Of a stretch of 64,000 nt of DNA, positions 60,343 to 64,000 are shown piece by piece. The translations under genes and the position numbers were made by a program. Where the stretch lies: the NCBI RefSeq assembly GCF_001517545.1, contig NZ_FBYA01000003.1, positions 136,128-200,127 on the forward strand, given 5' to 3'. The number at the start of each line of letters is the position of its first letter. The first letter of the stretch is position 1. The stretch is from Limnohabitans sp. Rim47 (GTDB lineage: Bacteria; Pseudomonadota; Gammaproteobacteria; Burkholderiales; Burkholderiaceae_C). The notes under the pieces are model-generated. The model was given only the letters and a program-made list of their open reading frames with translations. It did not search any database and had not been told where the DNA came from.

Positions 60343-61809
60343 GTGTTCAAAAAAATTTGTGAAAAATGCACAGTGACTGTGCTGGTTGCTGCAAGCTGCT
60401 TCGGCGTATTGAGCTTGGGCGTTTCTGGCGCAGCCATGGCGCAAAGCGCTGGTTCTTCCGTCAGGGGTTTGCCGGATTTCACTGAACTGGTGGAGCAGGT
60501 AGGTCCTTCGGTGGTGAACATTCGCACACTGGAGAAAGCACGGCCAAGTGAAGTCAGCCCGGGTGGCTCTGACGAAGAAATGCAGGAACTGTTCAGGCGT
60601 TTCTTTGGTGTACCTATTCCCAGCGTTCCGCGCCAAGCGCCACGACAAAACAGACCGCAGGAAGACGCGCAACCGAAAGGGGTGGGCTCTGGTTTTATCT
60701 TAAGCGCCGATGGTTTCATCATGACCAATGCCCACGTCGTGGAGGGCGCAGACGAAGTGCTGGTGACTCTGACCGACAAACGGGAATTCAAGGCCCGCAT
60801 TGTGGGGGCTGACAAACGCACCGATGTTGCAGTGGTGAAAATCCAGGCCACTGACTTGCCTGCGGTGAAGGTGGGAGACGTGAACCGCTTGCGGGTGGGT
60901 GAGTGGGTGATGGCCATCGGCTCGCCCTTTGGCCTGGAGAACACGGTCACGGCGGGCATTGTGAGCGCCAAGCAGCGCGACACAGGCGACTACCTGTCAT
61001 TTATTCAGACCGATGTGGCGATCAATCCGGGTAATTCGGGGGGCCCTTTGATCAACATGCGCGGTGAGGTGGTGGGCATCAACAGTCAAATTTATTCCCG
61101 TTCGGGTGGATTCATGGGCATCTCCTTTGCCATTCCGATGGACGAGGCGATGCGAGTCAGTGAGCAACTTCGTGCGAGTGGCCGCGTCAGCCGTGGCCGC
61201 ATCGGTGTCCAGATTGCACCTGTCACCAAAGACGTTGCCGAGTCCATCGGTCTGGTCAAGGCACAAGGTGTATTGGTGCGCGGTGTTGAAGAAGGCTCGC
61301 CCGCAGAAAAGGCGGGCTTGGAAGCCGGCGACATCGTTACGCGCTTTGATGGCAAGCCGATTGAAAAGCCCGCAGATTTGCCCCGTGCTGTTGGCAATAC
61401 CAAGCCGGGGAGCAAAGTGGGCATCACGGTTTTCCGTCGTGGTGGCCATAAGGAGTTGAGCATCACCGTGGCCGAAATCGAGGTCGACAAAGTGGCTGCG
61501 GCGTCGCCCGAGAAAAAAGCACCTGTCGCCACTGGCCAGCATTGGGGTTTGTCGGTCAGTGGTTTGACTGAGGCACAAAAGAAAGAGTTTCGTGTCCGTG
61601 GTGGCGTGCGCGTTGACGCGGCCAGCGAAGCGGCCGCCCGAGCGGGTATTCGCGAAGGGGATTTGATCGTGGCCATTGCCAATGCAGAAGTGACTTCGCT
61701 CAAGGAGTTTGAGCTGATCATGTCCCGTGTGGATAAAAATCGCCCCATCAGCGTCCTCATTCGCCGAGGTGATGGGGCGCAATATGTGCTGATTCGACCC
61801 GTTAAATGA
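60343..61809 (+). CDS. mucD: Periplasmic serine protease of the DegP/DegQ/MucD type
   Basis: HtrA-family protease and chaperone in the periplasm. The start GTG at 60343 has the best Shine-Dalgarno in the region (AAGGAGG, 60331-60337). It gives 488 residues with a signal peptide ending near SGAAMAQS. The trypsin-like triad is His131 (TNAHVVEGA), Asp161 (KRTDVAVVK) and Ser232 (NPGNSGGPLI). Two PDZ domains follow, each with a carboxylate-binding region (SRGRIGVQIAPV; HWGLSVSGL). In relatives it is the last gene of rpoE-rseAB-mucD; here the sigma genes are absent. Confidence 0.95.
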   Translation: MFKKICEKCTVTVLVAASCFGVLSLGVSGAAMAQSAGSSVRGLPDFTELVEQVGPSVVNIRTLEKARPSEVSPGGSDEEMQELFRRFFGVPIPSVPRQAPRQNRPQEDAQPKGVGSGFILSADGFIMTNAHVVEGADEVLVTLTDKREFKARIVGADKRTDVAVVKIQATDLPAVKVGDVNRLRVGEWVMAIGSPFGLENTVTAGIVSAKQRDTGDYLSFIQTDVAINPGNSGGPLINMRGEVVGINSQIYSRSGGFMGISFAIPMDEAMRVSEQLRASGRVSRGRIGVQIAPVTKDVAESIGLVKAQGVLVRGVEEGSPAEKAGLEAGDIVTRFDGKPIEKPADLPRAVGNTKPGSKVGITVFRRGGHKELSITVAEIEVDKVAAASPEKKAPVATGQHWGLSVSGLTEAQKKEFRVRGGVRVDAASEAAARAGIREGDLIVAIANAEVTSLKEFELIMSRVDKNRPISVLIRRGDGAQYVLIRPVK

Positions 61810-62186
61810 AAGCGCAGACTTGTCAAAAGCCCACAGCACTCAGGAGGGCATTGGGTTCAATTCGGGGCTTTCAGTGTGCTGAGTTCAAAAAATTTGGGTT
61901 TGGTTAAAAGATTTTTAAAGTTTGCGCCAACTGACTTTGTTGGGCTCTCATAACGAATTTGGATAAAATTAGGGGTCTTGACCATTGATTGATGGCATAA
62001 AGCGCAGGGGTGAATTCACGATGCGAGATTCCACACAGGAGTCCACCGCTGATCCACAGATGACCCACAAGTTGTTCAGCAAGATGTTATGTTTGCTGTG
62101 GATAACATGTGTATAAAATCCATGTTGCAAAGCAGCAACGACCTGCCAAACGTGTTTTTGGGGCTGTGCGTGTGGGCCAATTTGCC
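61810..62186. promoter_or_regulatory. Spacer with DnaA-box-like sites and AT-rich segment
   Basis: No gene is supported in this stretch. It has an AT-rich part (about 61880-61975). A perfect DnaA box, TGTGGATAA (62097-62105, reverse of TTATCCACA), lies with two looser same-sense boxes, TGATCCACA (62050-62058) and TGACCCACA (62061-62069). TATAAA at 62112-62117 could be a -10. No dnaA, dnaN or gidA gene is present, so this is not oriC. Confidence 0.4.
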
Positions 62187-62263
62187 TACAATGAAGTCCC
62201 AACTATCGCAGTTGCCATAGATTGTTGGTTCAGGGCGCGTCGACACCAGACGCGCCCTTTTTT
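62187..62263 (+). ncRNA. Candidate small RNA, two hairpins with Rho-independent terminator
   Basis: TACAAT (62187-62192) would start a transcript near 62199. Immediately there, CCAACTATC (62199-62207) pairs with GATTGTTGG (62220-62228) with one mismatch. After four bases, GGGCGCGTC (62233-62241) pairs perfectly with GACGCGCCC (62249-62257), followed by six T. The product would be about 65 nt. It could instead be the attenuated leader of lepA, 45 bp downstream. No open frame fits. Confidence 0.45.
62233..62263 (+). terminator. Rho-independent terminator upstream of lepA
   Basis: Perfect nine-pair stem GGGCGCGTC/GACGCGCCC with a seven-base loop and TTTTTTCTTTT. It is the strongest terminator in the window and lies 45 bp before the lepA start codon. 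Confidence 0.88.
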
Positions 62264-62307
62264 CTTTTACGGATCCCAGATCCACAAACACTTGCAGACG
62301 TTGCTTG

Positions 62308-64000
62308 ATGAATCACATCAGAAATTTTTCGATCATTGCCCACATTGACCACGGCAAATCCACGCTGGCCGATCGCTTGATCCAACGCTGTGGGGGTCTC
62401 GAAGCGCGAGACATGGAAGCCCAAGTTCTGGACTCGATGGACATCGAGAAAGAGCGCGGCATCACCATCAAGGCGCAAACCGCTGCGCTGCAGTACAAAG
62501 CCAGGGACGGCCAGGTTTACAACCTGAACTTGATCGACACGCCTGGCCATGTGGACTTCTCATACGAAGTGTCTCGTTCGCTTTCAGCCTGCGAAGGTGC
62601 CTTGCTGGTGGTGGATGCCAGTCAGGGTGTGGAAGCCCAGACGGTGGCCAATTGCTACACCGCGCTCGATTTGGGTGTGGAAGTGGTGCCGGTGCTCAAC
62701 AAAATGGATTTGCCCAACGCCGATCCCGATAACGCCAAGTCCGAAATCGAGGACGTGATTGGCATTGATGCCGATGATGCGATCCCATGCTCGGCCAAAA
62801 CCGGAATGGGCGTTGATGAGATTTTGGAGGCGGTGGTCGCTCGTATTCCGCCACCCAAAGGCAACCCCGATGCGCCCTTGCGGGCCATGATCGTTGACAG
62901 CTGGTTTGACAGTTATGTGGGTGTGGTCATGTTGGTGCGTGTGGTCGATGGCCAGTTGCTCAAGGGCGAGCGCATTCGGATGATGGCCAGCAATGCCGTC
63001 TACGAGGCGGGCAGCCTCGGCGTGTTCACCCCCGCCAACCAGCCACGCGAATCGCTCAAGGCGGGCGAGGTGGGTTACATCATTGCCGGCATCAAGGAAT
63101 TGCAGGCCGCCAAGGTGGGCGACACGGTCACACTTGAAAAGAAGTTGCCCAACAACCAAGGCCCAGCCACAGAGGCGTTGCCCGGTTTCAAGGAAATCCA
63201 GCCTCAGGTGTTTGCGGGTCTGTACCCCACCGAAGCCAACCAATATGACGGGCTGCGTGATGCGCTCGAAAAGCTCAAGCTCAACGACGCATCTTTGCAT
63301 TACGAACCCGAAGTCTCGCAAGCGTTGGGCTTTGGTTTCCGTTGCGGCTTTTTGGGTTTGCTGCACATGGAAATCGTGCAGGAGCGCCTTGAGCGCGAAT
63401 TCGACCAGGACCTGATCACCACAGCGCCCAGCGTGGTTTACCAAGTGGTCAAGCCGGACGGCGAAGTTGTGATGGTCGAAAACCCGTCCAAGATGCCCGA
63501 TCAAGGCAAGATGCAGGAAATCCGGGAGCCGATCGTCACGGTGCACTTGTACATGCCGCAAGATTACGTTGGCCCTGTCATGACGCTGGCCAATCTGAAG
63601 CGCGGTGTGCAGCTCAACATGGCCTACCACGGTCGTCAGGTCATGCTGACTTACGAAATGCCGTTGGGTGAAATCGTGCTCGACTTCTTTGACAAGCTCA
63701 AATCGGTCAGCAGAGGCTATGCGTCCATGGACTATGAGTTCAAGGAGTTCCGCGCATCGGACGTGGTGAAGGTCGATATTTTGCTCAACGGCGAAAAGGT
63801 CGATGCGTTGTCCATCATCGTGCACCGCACCCAGTCTCAGTACCGTGGTCGCGCTGTGGTGGCCAAAATGCGCGAAATCATCAGCCGCCAGATGTTCGAC
63901 GTGGCCATTCAAGCGGCGATTGGTGCCAACATCATTGCCCGTGAAAGCATCAAGGCGCTGCGCAAGAACGTGCTGGCCAAGTGTTATGGCGGTGATATTT
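62308..64000 (+). CDS. lepA: Elongation factor 4 (LepA), partial at window end
   Basis: Translational GTPase that promotes back-translocation or helps initiation under stress. The 564 codons present start MNHIRNFSIIAHIDHGKSTL. G motifs are AHIDHGKST (G1), GITIKAQT (G2), DTPGHVDFSYE (G3) and NKMDLP (G4). GLLHMEIVQERLEREF lies in domain III, and the LepA-type C-terminal part GRQVMLTYEMPLGEIVLDFF and RNVLAKCYGGD is reached. About 35-40 residues are beyond the window. It lies after a strong terminator, so its promoter must lie at or after 62187 or expression is by readthrough. Confidence 0.96.
   Translation, partial: MNHIRNFSIIAHIDHGKSTLADRLIQRCGGLEARDMEAQVLDSMDIEKERGITIKAQTAALQYKARDGQVYNLNLIDTPGHVDFSYEVSRSLSACEGALLVVDASQGVEAQTVANCYTALDLGVEVVPVLNKMDLPNADPDNAKSEIEDVIGIDADDAIPCSAKTGMGVDEILEAVVARIPPPKGNPDAPLRAMIVDSWFDSYVGVVMLVRVVDGQLLKGERIRMMASNAVYEAGSLGVFTPANQPRESLKAGEVGYIIAGIKELQAAKVGDTVTLEKKLPNNQGPATEALPGFKEIQPQVFAGLYPTEANQYDGLRDALEKLKLNDASLHYEPEVSQALGFGFRCGFLGLLHMEIVQERLEREFDQDLITTAPSVVYQVVKPDGEVVMVENPSKMPDQGKMQEIREPIVTVHLYMPQDYVGPVMTLANLKRGVQLNMAYHGRQVMLTYEMPLGEIVLDFFDKLKSVSRGYASMDYEFKEFRASDVVKVDILLNGEKVDALSIIVHRTQSQYRGRAVVAKMREIISRQMFDVAIQAAIGANIIARESIKALRKNVLAKCYGGDI

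Noticed and set aside
61880..62120. Chromosomal replication origin
   Set aside because: DnaA-like boxes and AT-rich DNA are present, but no dnaA/dnaN/rpmH/gidA genes lie nearby and the boxes are few.

Overview
The window looks like chromosomal DNA from a betaproteobacterium of the order Burkholderiales, most likely family Comamonadaceae. A freshwater Limnohabitans/Rhodoferax-like genome is my inference from gene order, not something I could search. The content is almost entirely core housekeeping genes, densely packed and often overlapping by 1-4 bases. I see no insertion sequence, prophage, plasmid gene or CRISPR array. Four tRNA genes are present, one of them split by a group I intron.

Layout. 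1-5.2 kb: the 5' part of trxB on the minus strand, then ftsK-lolA-rarA. 5.4-9.0 kb: a branched-chain amino-acid ABC transporter operon, livHMGF, without its binding protein. 9.0-12.6 kb: a Bug/TctC-type periplasmic receptor, an iron-sulfur flavin reductase, an epimerase-like SDR and hslR. 12.6-15.9 kb: tRNA-Leu(CAA), a TCTTGGGC octanucleotide tract, purT, an adenosine kinase-like sugar kinase and radC. 15.9-19.6 kb: fkpB-ispH-serS, a lipoprotein, tRNA-Ser(CGA) and a 57-residue lipoprotein. 19.7-24.9 kb: an orphan LuxR-type response regulator and a minus-strand cluster of an rnm-like PHP gene, an EamA transporter, yciO, an M50 protease and trpS. 25-31 kb: a ferredoxin and the minus-strand group TPR gene-lolB-ispE-tRNA-Gln-prs-rplY-pth. 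31-37.6 kb: mutM-mutY, then rapZ, recN and nadK on the minus strand, and hrcA. 37.6-37.9 kb: tRNA-Ile(CAT) interrupted by a 203-nt group I intron. 38-45 kb: ppc, and hemC-hemD-hemX-hemY. 45-53 kb: rne with a leader of about 590 nt, rluC, a HAD phosphatase, a Rieske protein, sppA, an RsmI-like methylase and a maf/yceF homologue. 53.4-59.8 kb: the lipid cluster yceD-rpmF-plsX-fabH-fabD-fabG-acpP-fabF. 59.8-64 kb: a small membrane protein, a MucD/DegQ protease, a regulatory-looking spacer with a candidate small RNA, and lepA cut by the window end.

How the genes fit together: yceD to fabF make fatty-acid and phospholipid precursors, and hemC to hemY act in tetrapyrrole synthesis. lolA and lolB handle lipoprotein traffic. 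purT and prs feed nucleotide synthesis. mutM and mutY form the oxidised-guanine repair pair, and radC, recN and rarA are other DNA-maintenance genes.

The most notable object is the Azoarcus-type group I intron in the anticodon loop of tRNA-Ile(CAT). Next come a two-hairpin small-RNA candidate before lepA, absence of rpoE-rseA-rseB between fabF and the MucD protease, a tryptophanyl-tRNA synthetase with a YegP-like tail, and the long rne leader. No wholly new multi-gene system was found.
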